Assembly: GCA_964390555.1 (NCBI GenBank)
Contig: CAYMJU010000042.1
Coordinates: forward strand, 1-18,644
Origin: CAVTWS01 sp964390555
GTDB lineage: Bacteria > Actinomycetota > Acidimicrobiia > Acidimicrobiales > SHLQ01
Direction of reading: 5' to 3'
DNA: 18,644 bases
Every line of letters starts with the position of its first letter. Position 1 is the stretch's first letter. A program made the translations under genes and the position numbers. The notes below the pieces were generated by a model. That model was given only the letters and a program-made list of their open reading frames with translations. It was not told the DNA's origin and searched no databases. Positions 6,681 to 14,250 of this stretch are shown here, one piece after another.

Positions 6681-7808
6681 TCACGCCGAAGTCGTCGGCG
6701 GAGGCTCAATGGCGACGAGCGACGAGAAGCCGACCGACGCCGGTTCGTGGAGCTGGTCGGTCGCGCACGACTCGGGGTCGCGGTCGGGGCGCCAACGTTC
6801 GAACCGGGTCGTGCCCCGGAACCGACCACTGGTGACGGTGACGTACGCGACCTCGGCGACCCGTTCGGGGCGCAGCGGAACCCACGAGTGGTCCTTCGCA
6901 TCCCCCCGGGCCCCGGACCAACGGCTCGGCGCGCCGGGCATGCGGCCATCGACGTGGGACTCCGGGTCGGCCCAGCCGGCCCACGGGTGCCCTGAGACGT
7001 CGTCGAGCTTCAGGGATGCCAGCTCGTCGACCAGGGCGCGCCGGACCGCGGCGGTGAAGCTGGCGGCCACGCCCAGGTGCTGCAACCGGCCGGTGGCGTC
7101 GTAGAGGCCGAGCAACAACGACCCGACACCCTGGCCGTCCTTGTGCCACCGGAATCCGGCTACTACGACATCGACGGTGTGCCGGGGCTTGAGCTTGTAC
7201 TGGACCCGCTTGTCCTCGATGTACTGGCCCTCGAGCGGCTTGGCGATCAGCCCGTCGAGCCCGGCCCCTTCGACCCGCTCGAACCAGTCGATGGCGGTGG
7301 CCCGATCCGTCGTCGACGGCGTGAGCAGTAGCGGTCCCGAGAACGCGCCAGCCATCGTCTCGAGGAGTCGCCGGCGGTCGCGGAACGCCACGTCGCGCAG
7401 GTCGTGGTCGTCGAGGGCCAACAGGTCGAAGGCTATGAACGACGCCGGCGTCTTTGCGGCCAGCATCGTCACCCGGGACTCGGCCGGGTGGATGCGCTGG
7501 CCGAGGGCGTCGAAGTCGAGCCGGTCGTCGATCACCACCGCGAGCTCGCCGTCGACCACGCACCGGTTCGGCAACTGGGCCGCGAACACCGGGAGCATCT
7601 CGGGGAAATAACGATTGAAGGGTCGGTCGTTGCGGCTGCCGAGGAACAACTCGTCGCCGTCGCGAAACACCACGCACCGGAACCCGTCCCACTTCGGTTC
7701 GAACGACAGTGCCCCGGCCGGCAGGTCATCGGGGCGCAGCGGGCTCGGGGCCAGGTCGACGGCCTTCGCCAGCATCGGCTTGACCGGCGGCATGACGGGG
7801 AGGTCCAT
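6681..7808 (-). CDS. ligC: ATP-dependent DNA ligase, LigC type
   Basis: A 375-residue ATP-dependent DNA ligase, close in size to mycobacterial LigC. The nucleotidyltransferase motifs appear in order: motif I EPKWDGFR with the adenylated Lys39, SRNDRPFNRYFPE, motif III VVDGELAVV, FIAFDLLAL, motif IV GLDGLIAKPLEGQY, and motif V VQYKLKP. The OB-fold domain follows, with SLLLGLYDATGRLQHLGVAA. It seals nicks in repair; no Ku or LigD polymerase gene is nearby, so a role in end joining is not supported by context. ATG 7808 is chosen because TAGCCT lies 8 nt upstream (leaderless); GTG 7811 is an alternative. It starts 20 bp from the divergent epoxide hydrolase. Confidence 0.9.
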   Translation of the reverse strand: MDLPVMPPVKPMLAKAVDLAPSPLRPDDLPAGALSFEPKWDGFRCVVFRDGDELFLGSRNDRPFNRYFPEMLPVFAAQLPNRCVVDGELAVVIDDRLDFDALGQRIHPAESRVTMLAAKTPASFIAFDLLALDDHDLRDVAFRDRRRLLETMAGAFSGPLLLTPSTTDRATAIDWFERVEGAGLDGLIAKPLEGQYIEDKRVQYKLKPRHTVDVVVAGFRWHKDGQGVGSLLLGLYDATGRLQHLGVAASFTAAVRRALVDELASLKLDDVSGHPWAGWADPESHVDGRMPGAPSRWSGARGDAKDHSWVPLRPERVAEVAYVTVTSGRFRGTTRFERWRPDRDPESCATDQLHEPASVGFSSLVAIEPPPTTSA

Positions 7809-7828
7809 CACCTGCCAGGCTACGCACC

Positions 7829-8962
7829 GTGTCTGAACCTGTGCCGTTCCATCTCGACATCCCTGAGGCCGAGCTCGACGAGCTCCGATCCCGGCTTCGT
7901 GCCGCTCGGTGGCCGGAGCGGGAGCTCGTCGCCGACTGGTCGCAAGGTACCCCGCTCAGCTGGGTGCAGGAGATGTGCGCCTACTGGGCCGACGGGTACG
8001 ACTGGCGACGCTGTGAAGCCCGCCTCAACGGCCTCGGCCAGCATGTCGTGCATGTCGATGGCCACGACATCCACGCCCTGCACGTCGAGTCGCCGAGTCC
8101 CCACGCCGTGCCGCTCGTGCTCACCCACGGCTGGCCGGGTTCGGTGGTCGAGTTCCTCGACGTGATCGGGCCGCTCACCGATCCGGCCGCGCACGGCGGC
8201 GACCCGGCCGACGCCTTCCACGTGGTGGTGCCGTCTCTGCCCGGCTACGGACTTTCGTCGAAACCGACCTCGGTCGGCACCGGCACCGCCCGCATCGCCG
8301 ACCTGTGGGTCGAGCTCATGGCGAGCTTCGGCTACGACCGGTTCGGCGCCCAGGGCGGCGACTGGGGTGCCGTGGTCACAACGTGTCTGGGGGCCCAGCA
8401 TCCCGATCGGCTGATCGGCATCCACCTGAACATGCCGCTCGGTCGCCGCGACCGCGAGGTGACCGATCTCACCGAGGCCGAGCAGCGGGCGCTTGCCGAA
8501 GGCGCCGAGCACCGCGAGTGGGGCACGGGGTACTCCAAGCAGCAGAGCACGCGGCCCCAGACCATCGGGTACTCCCTCGTCGACTCCCCGGTGGGGTTGG
8601 CCGGATGGATCCTCGAGAAGTTCCATGCCTGGACCGACTGCGGCGGTCACCCCGAGAACGTGCTGACCAAGGATCAGTTGCTCGACAACCTGATGCTCTA
8701 CTGGCTGCCGGCCACCGGCGCCTCGGCGGCGCGGCTCTATTGGGAAAGCTTCCGCCAGATCGGTCGCGGCCAGGTCGCGGTTCCTACCGGCTGTTCGCTG
8801 TTCCCGCACGAGATCGCTCGGCCGTCGCGTCGCTGGGCCGAGGTCAACTACTCCAACATCGTGTACTGGAACGAGCTCGACCGCGGGGGCCACTTCGCGG
8901 CGTTCGAGCAACCGACCACGTTCGTCGACGAAGTCCGCGCCGCCTTTCGCCTGATGCGCTGA
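7829..8962 (+). CDS. epoxide hydrolase (EHN + alpha/beta hydrolase)
   Basis: A 377-residue enzyme with the layout of microsomal-type epoxide hydrolases. The EHN lid domain is at residues 5-105 (FHLDIPEAELDELRSRLRAARWP), followed by an alpha/beta-hydrolase core. Seen motifs are the oxyanion loop HGWPGS (H100), SLPGYGLSS, the nucleophile Asp178 in GGDWGA, and the catalytic His355 in GGHFAAFEQP. The reaction is hydrolysis of an epoxide to a diol through an ester on Asp178; the substrate is unknown. GTG 7829 is the start. No clear -10 hexamer is seen in the 20-bp gap to the ligase start, so its promoter probably lies within the ligase gene. It converges on the LOG gene with a 21-bp gap. Confidence 0.9.
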   Translation: MSEPVPFHLDIPEAELDELRSRLRAARWPERELVADWSQGTPLSWVQEMCAYWADGYDWRRCEARLNGLGQHVVHVDGHDIHALHVESPSPHAVPLVLTHGWPGSVVEFLDVIGPLTDPAAHGGDPADAFHVVVPSLPGYGLSSKPTSVGTGTARIADLWVELMASFGYDRFGAQGGDWGAVVTTCLGAQHPDRLIGIHLNMPLGRRDREVTDLTEAEQRALAEGAEHREWGTGYSKQQSTRPQTIGYSLVDSPVGLAGWILEKFHAWTDCGGHPENVLTKDQLLDNLMLYWLPATGASAARLYWESFRQIGRGQVAVPTGCSLFPHEIARPSRRWAEVNYSNIVYWNELDRGGHFAAFEQPTTFVDEVRAAFRLMR

Positions 8963-8983
8963 TCTTCGCGGTCCCGGAGCGGA

Positions 8984-9577
8984 TCAGCCGACGTTGGGAA
9001 TGCGCTCCGGAGCATCCGCAGTGAGCATCAGGGCGACGACGTCGAGGGCGCTCGTTGCGTCGCCCGAGCTGGCAATGGTGGCGCGCCACTGAGGTTTCAC
9101 GAACCCCACAGCGGTCGCGGCATCGAGCAACGACACGAGCGGCGCGAAGAACCCGTCGGTGTCGACGAGCACGATCGGCTTGAGCCGGCCGTGCAGCCCC
9201 AGCTGGTTCCACGTGGCGGCCTCGAACAGCTCCTCGAACGTGCCGAGGCCGCCGGGCAGCACGACGAAGGCGTCGGCCAGGTCGTACATCAGCGTCTTGC
9301 GGGCGTGCATGTCGGGAACGCGGTGCAACTCGGTGACACCCTCGTGCGCGACCTCGGCCTTGAACAGCCCGGTCGGTATCACGCCGACGACCCGCCCACC
9401 TGCGGCGAGACACGCGTCGGCCACTACGCCCATCAGACCGACCGAACCTCCGCCGTACACCAGCTCGAGCCCGCGCCCGGCGAGCGCGGTACCGAGGTCG
9501 CGAGCCGAGTCGGCGTGTCCGGGCTCGCTCCCCATCGAAGAGGCGCAAAAGACACAGACCCGTCGGAGTTCGCTCAT
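8984..9577 (-). CDS. LOG family protein (TIGR00730), nucleoside monophosphate phosphoribohydrolase
   Basis: A 197-residue member of the LOG/lysine decarboxylase-like family. It has the Rossmann start VCVFCASS, the YGGGSVGLMG loop, MHARKTLM with R93, and the signature PGGLGTFEE (108-116). Characterised members remove ribose 5-phosphate from cytokinin nucleotides or AMP; many bacterial ones are annotated as lysine decarboxylase in error. The length is normal and all signature residues are present, so it should be active. ATG 9577 has no ribosome binding site, but TAGCCT is 9 nt upstream, which fits a leaderless or nearly leaderless transcript. It is divergent from pccB. Confidence 0.92.
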   Translation of the reverse strand: MSELRRVCVFCASSMGSEPGHADSARDLGTALAGRGLELVYGGGSVGLMGVVADACLAAGGRVVGVIPTGLFKAEVAHEGVTELHRVPDMHARKTLMYDLADAFVVLPGGLGTFEELFEAATWNQLGLHGRLKPIVLVDTDGFFAPLVSLLDAATAVGFVKPQWRATIASSGDATSALDVVALMLTADAPERIPNVG

Positions 9578-9659
9578 GGGCGCTGGAGGCTAGCGGGCCG
9601 GTCCGTGCCCGTCGCCGCGTTTCGTCGTTCGCTGCGGTCGCCGTCTACCCTCGCGCCTC
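9578..9659. promoter_or_regulatory. divergent promoter region, LOG gene and pccB
   Basis: On the minus strand TAGCCT (9592-9587) is 9 nt from ATG 9577. On the plus strand TACCCT (9646-9651) is 8 nt from ATG 9660. Both suit leaderless or near-leaderless transcription. Confidence 0.5.
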
Positions 9660-11216
9660 ATGTCCGAGCACCCACTCCGTGAGCGTCTCGACGAGCTCAA
9701 CCGCCGCAAGCAAGAAGCGCTCCACGCCGGCCCCGAGCACGCGGTCGAGCGCCAGCACGCCAAGGGCAAGATGCTCGCTCGCGAGCGCATCGAGTACCTG
9801 CTCGACCCCGGTTCGTTCCACGAGCTCGACATGTTGGCCCGCCACCGGGCACTCGACAGCGGTCTCGAGGAGCGCCCGTTCACCGATGGCGTGATCACCG
9901 GCTGGGGCACCATCGACGCGCGCAAGGTGTTCGTGTTCTCTCAGGACTTCACCGTGTTCGGCGGCGCCCTGGGCGAGGTGTTCGCCGAGAAGATCCACAA
10001 GGTGATGGACATGGCGCTGCGGGTTGGCGCCCCGATGATCGGCCTCAACGACGGCGCCGGTGCTCGCATACAGGAGGGCGTGGTCTCCCTCGACGCCTAC
10101 GGCGGCATCTTCCACCGCAACGTCCAGGCTTCCGGGGTGATCCCGCAGATCTCGGTCATCCTCGGGCCGTGTGCCGGGGGCGCCGTGTACAGCCCGGCCA
10201 TGACCGACTTCATCTTCATGGTGCGAGAGAAGTCGCACATGTTCATCACCGGCCCCGATGTGGTCAAGACCGTCACCGGCGAAGAGGTCACCCTCGAGGA
10301 GCTGGGCGGCGCGGGGAGCCACGCCAGCAAGTCGGGCGTGGCCACGTTCGTGGGTGAGAGCGAGCAGCAGGTCCTAGACGACGTCAAGTACCTGCTGTCG
10401 ATGCTGCCGTCGAACAATCTCGAGCAGCCGCCCCGGGACGAGCCCGGTGACGATCCCGAGCGCCGCTGCCCCGAGCTCTACGACATCATGCCGTCGAGCT
10501 CGAACATCCCGTACGACATGAAGAAGGTCATCGCGTCGGTCGTCGATGACGGCGACTTCTTCGAGTACTTCCCGCGCTGGGCCGCCAGCATCGTGTGCGG
10601 CTTTGCTCGCCTCGACGGCTACCCGGTCGGGATCGTCGGCAACCAACCGATGGTGCTCGCCGGAGTACTCGACATCGACTCGTCCGAGAAGGCGGCCCGG
10701 TTCGTGCGCACGTGCGATGCGTGCAACGTGCCGCTCATCACCTTCGTCGACGTGCCCGGATTCCTGCCCGGCATCGACCAGGAGTACGGCGGGATCATCC
10801 GCCACGGCGCCAAGTTGCTATACGCCTACTGCGAAGCGACCGTCCCCCGGATCCAGATCATCACCCGCAAGGCCTACGGCGGCGCGTATGTGGTTATGGA
10901 CTCCAAGTCGGTTGGCTCGGACCTGTCCTACGCCTGGCCGTCAGCCGAGCTCGCGGTGATGGGCCCGCAGGGCGCCGTCGAGATCGTGTACCGCCGCGAG
11001 CTGCAATCGGCCGCCGATCCGGCCCGGCGCCGCGTCGAGTTGGTCGAGGAGTACCGGGAGCGCTTCGCCAACCCGTACATCGCCGCTGAGCGCGGCTATG
11101 TCGACGACGTCATCGACCCCGCCGACACACGCGTCAAGGTGATCGCCGGGCTGCGCCTGCTGCGCACCAAGCGTGAGGAACTCCCCCGCCGCAAGCACGG
11201 AAACATCCCGCTGTGA
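9660..11216 (+). CDS. pccB: acyl-CoA carboxylase beta (carboxyltransferase) subunit
   Basis: A 518-residue biotin-dependent carboxyltransferase subunit of the AccD/PccB family, of full usual length. Visible are the N-terminal RERLDELNRRKQEAL and GKMLARERIEYLLDPGSF, the oxyanion loop GLNDGAGARIQEGV, GPCAGGAVYSPA, and the C-terminal half with DVPGFLPG, YGGIIRHGAKLLYAY and ITRKAYGGAYVVMDSKS. It transfers a carboxyl group from biotin to an acyl-CoA, making malonyl- or methylmalonyl-CoA. Val411 sits where strict propionyl-CoA enzymes have Asp, so a broader acyl range is possible. TACCCT 8 nt upstream of ATG suggests a leaderless transcript. The stop overlaps accE by 4 nt. No biotin-carboxylase alpha subunit is in the window. 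Confidence 0.93.
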   Translation: MSEHPLRERLDELNRRKQEALHAGPEHAVERQHAKGKMLARERIEYLLDPGSFHELDMLARHRALDSGLEERPFTDGVITGWGTIDARKVFVFSQDFTVFGGALGEVFAEKIHKVMDMALRVGAPMIGLNDGAGARIQEGVVSLDAYGGIFHRNVQASGVIPQISVILGPCAGGAVYSPAMTDFIFMVREKSHMFITGPDVVKTVTGEEVTLEELGGAGSHASKSGVATFVGESEQQVLDDVKYLLSMLPSNNLEQPPRDEPGDDPERRCPELYDIMPSSSNIPYDMKKVIASVVDDGDFFEYFPRWAASIVCGFARLDGYPVGIVGNQPMVLAGVLDIDSSEKAARFVRTCDACNVPLITFVDVPGFLPGIDQEYGGIIRHGAKLLYAYCEATVPRIQIITRKAYGGAYVVMDSKSVGSDLSYAWPSAELAVMGPQGAVEIVYRRELQSAADPARRRVELVEEYRERFANPYIAAERGYVDDVIDPADTRVKVIAGLRLLRTKREELPRRKHGNIPL

Positions 11217-11443
11217 GGGAGCTCAGCAACCGAGTAGCGCAGCAACCGAGCACCGCGCCGATGGTTGCGTCGGTGTCCGGGTCGCCCACCGCAGAAGAGG
11301 TGGCCGCGGTCGTCGCGGCCATCGAGACAATGTGGCCCCGGGCCGTCGCGGTGGCACCGCAACGCAGCGACGGCCCCCCGGTGTGGCGGCTGTCGGGGCG
11401 TTGGTGGGCAGATCCGCTGGTGCGCCGCCGCCCCCGGCCCTGA
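11213..11443 (+). CDS. accE: acyl-CoA carboxylase epsilon subunit
   Basis: A 76-residue protein typical of actinobacterial carboxylase epsilon subunits: a short variable N-terminus, then the conserved helix SPTAEEVAAVVAAIETMW and the end WRLSGRWW. The subunit is known to stabilise the alpha-beta complex and raise its activity in Streptomyces and mycobacteria. GTG 11213 overlaps the pccB stop (GTGA), so translation should be coupled. This pairing confirms pccB as part of an acyl-CoA carboxylase complex. It ends 11 bp before the convergent GGDEF-like gene. Confidence 0.85.
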   Translation: MRELSNRVAQQPSTAPMVASVSGSPTAEEVAAVVAAIETMWPRAVAVAPQRSDGPPVWRLSGRWWADPLVRRRPRP

Positions 11444-11454
11444 TCGACCGCCCC

Positions 11455-12336
11455 CTACTCCGTCGCGGCGACCTCGATGCGGTCCTGGCGCCAATCCTTG
11501 GCGGCGGTCAGTGCCCGCCCGGCCTGGCTCAACAGCGCGTCGCGGTCGAAAGCGTGCGCCGGGTAGCACGCCACACCGGCCCACATGGTGACCCCGGGGT
11601 ACGTGTCGGCCAGGCGACGGCGGATGCGCTCGATCGTCCAGATGGCGCCGGTCTCGGGCGTGTCCTCGAGCACGAGGGCGAAGTGGCCGTCGTTCATGCG
11701 ACAAGCGGTGTCGGCTTCTCGCAGGGTCGTGGTGATGGCTTCACAGACTGCCATCGGGTTGGCGGGCTGGGGATCGGTGCTGACGTTCTCGACAAACTCG
11801 AGCAGCACCACGCCGACGGGCCTCAGGTGCCTTCGGGCCGCGGCGAGTCGGCCATCGACGGTCACCCGGAAATATGCCTCGCCATAGAGACCGGTCGTGG
11901 CGTCGGTCAGCGCGGCATCCGGATCAGATGGTGAGACGTGGCGGTCGCTTGCCGCGCTGGTGTCCTCGCGACCGGATCTCTCGGCCTTGCTCAGCTGAGC
12001 CCCGAGGCTCGTGGCGGCGTGTTCGGCGGTGATCCGGGCGTGGACCTGGTCGGCCACGGCGACCTCGAGAGCGTCGAGCTGGGCGGCCTGGGTGCGCAGC
12101 GCAGCTTCCTTGCGGACCAGGTGCAACACGGCGAGGTAACCGAGTACCGCGGCTCCGGCCCCGGCAACCCCGGCGGCGCCGGCCAGCCAGGCAGTCCCGG
12201 TCGCGGCTCCCGAGACGCCGAACACCAGGGCGACGGCGCCCAACGTGAGGGCCAGCAGTGCTCGGGGATCTCGGATGGCGGTTCTCATGTGATCGGGGAG
12301 GGAGGCCTCGGGTCGGTCGGCATCGGGTTCGGTCAT
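11455..12336 (-). CDS. membrane protein with degenerate GGDEF domain
   Basis: A 293-residue protein. Two hydrophobic segments at about 26-44 and 49-73 form a membrane hairpin, followed by a coiled-coil-like linker (about 75-120). Residues 143-285 have the outline of a diguanylate cyclase: DATTGLYGEAYF matches the D.LTGL.NR..F start, and the active-site loop is RMNDGHFALVL, where NDGHF (215-219) replaces GGDEF. The metal and GTP-binding residues are therefore lost, and it is unlikely to make c-di-GMP; a regulatory or binding role is possible. ATG 12336 has an ideal ribosome binding site (AGGAGG). It lies 46 bp downstream of aat on the same strand. Confidence 0.8.
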   Translation of the reverse strand: MTEPDADRPEASLPDHMRTAIRDPRALLALTLGAVALVFGVSGAATGTAWLAGAAGVAGAGAAVLGYLAVLHLVRKEAALRTQAAQLDALEVAVADQVHARITAEHAATSLGAQLSKAERSGREDTSAASDRHVSPSDPDAALTDATTGLYGEAYFRVTVDGRLAAARRHLRPVGVVLLEFVENVSTDPQPANPMAVCEAITTTLREADTACRMNDGHFALVLEDTPETGAIWTIERIRRRLADTYPGVTMWAGVACYPAHAFDRDALLSQAGRALTAAKDWRQDRIEVAATE

Positions 12337-12382
12337 GAACCGTTCCTCCTGAATGTCGGCGCGGTTGGCCTTGAAGTTGACA

Positions 12383-13060
12383 TCACGGACACCAAAAGTT
12401 GCCCGTGGCCGACTCGCCGCCTGGCGCGGCCAGCGAGAGACGCCGAAGATACTCGCTTCGCGGCACCGCGATAGCGCCCATTCGCCGTAGGTGCGGTGTC
12501 GGCCACTGCACGTCGAGAAGCCGCCCCCCGCTCGCACGCATACGGGCGACGAGGGCGACGAGCGCAACCTTGGAGGCATCGGGCACACGGTGGAACATCG
12601 ACTCCCCGGCGAACAGCGCCCCGATCGACACGCCGTAAAGACCGCCGACCAGGACGTTGTCGGGCGACCAGCACTCGACACTGTGGGCCCAGCCCAGCTC
12701 GTGGAGGCGAAGGTACGCGGCCGAGATCCGCTGATCGATCCATCCGTGGGGCCGATCAGGGGCGGCGCATTCGGCCACGACCTGCGCGAATACGGTGTCG
12801 AAGCGCACCTCGAACCGCCTCCGCGAGCGCCGCAGAGACCGGCTGACCACGAGTCCGTCCAGCTCGATGACCGCCCGAGGGTCGGGGCTCCACCAGCCGA
12901 TAGGGCCGCCCGTGCCGACCGGCATCGGGAACAGGCCACTGCGGTACGCGGCCAGCACGGTGCCGGGTTCGAGATCGGCTCCGACCCCCGCCAGGCCGTC
13001 CTCGTCAGCGGTCTCGGCGTGCGGCAGCACCCAACGGTTCGGTGGGGGCTCGATCGGCAC
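12383..13060 (-). CDS. aat: leucyl/phenylalanyl-tRNA-protein transferase
   Basis: A 225-residue enzyme that adds Leu or Phe from aminoacyl-tRNA to proteins with N-terminal Arg or Lys, marking them for ClpS/ClpAP degradation. Family motifs run through it: GVGADLEPGTVLAAYRSGLFP, WWSPDPRAVIEL, SRSLRRSRRRFEV, HGWIDQRISAAYLRLHELG, AHSVECW, LVGGLYGVSIGALFAGESMF, SKVALVALV, and LDVQWPTPHLRRMGA. The start is GTG 13060, because TACCCT lies exactly 7 nt upstream (leaderless) and the open frame beyond lacks homology. It is divergent from the methyltransferase at 13116 and probably co-transcribed with the GGDEF-like gene. Confidence 0.94.
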   Translation of the reverse strand: MPIEPPPNRWVLPHAETADEDGLAGVGADLEPGTVLAAYRSGLFPMPVGTGGPIGWWSPDPRAVIELDGLVVSRSLRRSRRRFEVRFDTVFAQVVAECAAPDRPHGWIDQRISAAYLRLHELGWAHSVECWSPDNVLVGGLYGVSIGALFAGESMFHRVPDASKVALVALVARMRASGGRLLDVQWPTPHLRRMGAIAVPRSEYLRRLSLAAPGGESATGNFWCP

Positions 13061-13115
13061 GCGCCGGAGGGTAGCGGGCGCGCCGATCGGACCGGTCCCG
13101 GTAGCGTCGCAGCCG
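13061..13115. promoter_or_regulatory. divergent leaderless promoters, aat and methyltransferase
   Basis: A 55-bp gap. On the minus strand TACCCT (13073-13068) is 7 nt from GTG 13060. On the plus strand TAGCGT (13102-13107) is 8 nt from GTG 13116. Confidence 0.55.
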
Positions 13116-13562
13116 GTGAACAGAACATCCGAGCTGTTGGCGCCCGCGGGCCGGGCATCGTGGATAGCCAGTCGCGCGCGGGGGCGCATCCTCCACCTCG
13201 GTATGTCGGAGGTGCCGTACGAGCCCGGCGCCGATGTCGACCGGCGGGACCTGGCCGACGCGTCAGGCCGTTACGACACGGTCCTGAGCGCGGGCGCGCT
13301 GGCTCGTCCGCGCGATCTCGATGCCGCAGCCCGTTCGATCCTTGACTTGCTCGACCATGGCGGCAGGTTCGTCTTCGCCGAGCTGACCTCGGTAGAGCGC
13401 GACGTGCTGAGTGCCCTCTGGGACGGTGGGCTGGCCGTGATCTCGGCCGACCATGTGCTACCTGCTCGCCGTCGAGTCGGTGGTCATTGGGTGTGCGGCG
13501 TGGCCCAACAGCGACACCTGCCGCGCCCCCCACGACCGGCGCTGGCCCGGAGGTCGTGGTGA
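13116..13562 (+). CDS. short methyltransferase-like protein
   Basis: A 148-residue protein that resembles the middle of class I SAM-dependent methyltransferases: RGRILHLGMSEVPYEPGADVDRRDL (in place of a glycine-rich GxGxG loop), then YDTVLSAGALARPRDLDAAARSILDLLDHGGRFVFAE, the typical strand-loop-strand. The glycine-rich SAM loop is poorly conserved and the protein is about half the usual length, so activity is doubtful. GTG 13116 is chosen on the TAGCGT hexamer 8 nt upstream. The last 4 nt overlap the next gene's GTG, so the pair is coupled and likely acts together. Confidence 0.65.
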   Translation: MNRTSELLAPAGRASWIASRARGRILHLGMSEVPYEPGADVDRRDLADASGRYDTVLSAGALARPRDLDAAARSILDLLDHGGRFVFAELTSVERDVLSALWDGGLAVISADHVLPARRRVGGHWVCGVAQQRHLPRPPRPALARRSW

Positions 13563-14221
13563 GCGGCACCCTCGCACTTGTCGGAGGTCGAGAGTTCACG
13601 CCGGGCTGCAGCTTCGATGCGGACCTGGTCGCTGAGACCGGCGGCGAAGCGGTCCTGATCGTCGCGACCGCAGCGGCCTACGAGAATCCGGCCCGCCTCG
13701 TCCAACGATCGCGGGAATGGTTCGCCAACCTCGACACCGACGTCGTCGAGCTGGCGGTCTACCGACGCGCCGAAGCCCTCGATGTCGACCTGGCCGCTCG
13801 GGTCAGCGAGCACCGGTTCATCTATCTGTGCTCGGGATCGGGCCCGCACGTGCGGTCGGTGCTGATCGGAACACCGGTCCTCGATGCGATCGTTGCGGCC
13901 TGGCAATCGGGCGCCGCGATTGCGGCCTCGGGCGCGGCTGCGGCGGCGCTGTGCCTCGACATGGTCGACGCCCGGGGTGGAGCGTTCACGGTCGGGCTCG
14001 GGGTGCTCGATGGATTCACCGTCGTGCCCCACTACGACACCTGGTCGGCGGACCAGAACACCCGGTCGCTTCGAATGGCGCCCAAAGGGCTACCGGTCAT
14101 CGGACTCGACGAACGGACAGCAGCCATCCGATCGGGCGATGGCCGCTGGAGCTTTCAGGGCGCGGGTCGTGTCGAGGTGTTCATTGCCGGCCAACCCGTG
14201 AACGGCGCCGTCCTGCCCTGA
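13559..14221 (+). CDS. peptidase S51 / type 1 glutamine amidotransferase-like protein
   Basis: A 220-residue protein with the fold of peptidase E/cyanophycinase (S51) proteins. Recognisable parts are the N-terminal GTLALVGGREF, the LIVATAAAYENP strand, RFIYLCSGSGPHVRSVLIGTPVLDAI, the nucleophile elbow IAASGAAAAALC with Ser124, and VGLGVLDGFTVVPHYDTW with His158. The usual elbow is GxSAGA and the usual first loop is GGG; here they read AASGAA and SGS, so the Ser is kept but its surroundings differ. Substrate unknown; a small peptide or amide is possible. GTG 13559 overlaps the upstream stop (GTGA) and has GGAGG 6 nt before it. It converges on the cyclophilin gene. Confidence 0.78.
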   Translation: MSGTLALVGGREFTPGCSFDADLVAETGGEAVLIVATAAAYENPARLVQRSREWFANLDTDVVELAVYRRAEALDVDLAARVSEHRFIYLCSGSGPHVRSVLIGTPVLDAIVAAWQSGAAIAASGAAAAALCLDMVDARGGAFTVGLGVLDGFTVVPHYDTWSADQNTRSLRMAPKGLPVIGLDERTAAIRSGDGRWSFQGAGRVEVFIAGQPVNGAVLP

Positions 14222-14250
14222 CGTTTGATGCTGGATGTCGCGGCGGTCGC

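Noticed and set aside
6681..7808. Non-homologous end-joining operon
   Set aside because: The ligase is of LigC type and no Ku or primase/polymerase gene lies beside it.
5109..7808. Classical restriction-modification or phage-defence island
   Set aside because: Only one methyltransferase is present with no separate restriction, specificity or effector gene; the ligase beside it is a normal chromosomal LigC.
7820..8911. 363-codon minus-strand reading frame
   Set aside because: Antisense to the epoxide hydrolase, whose catalytic motifs are all present.
12337..13599. Upstream extension of the GGDEF-like gene to 714 codons
   Set aside because: The extension is out of frame with aat on the same strand, and ATG 12336 has an ideal ribosome binding site just before the membrane segments.
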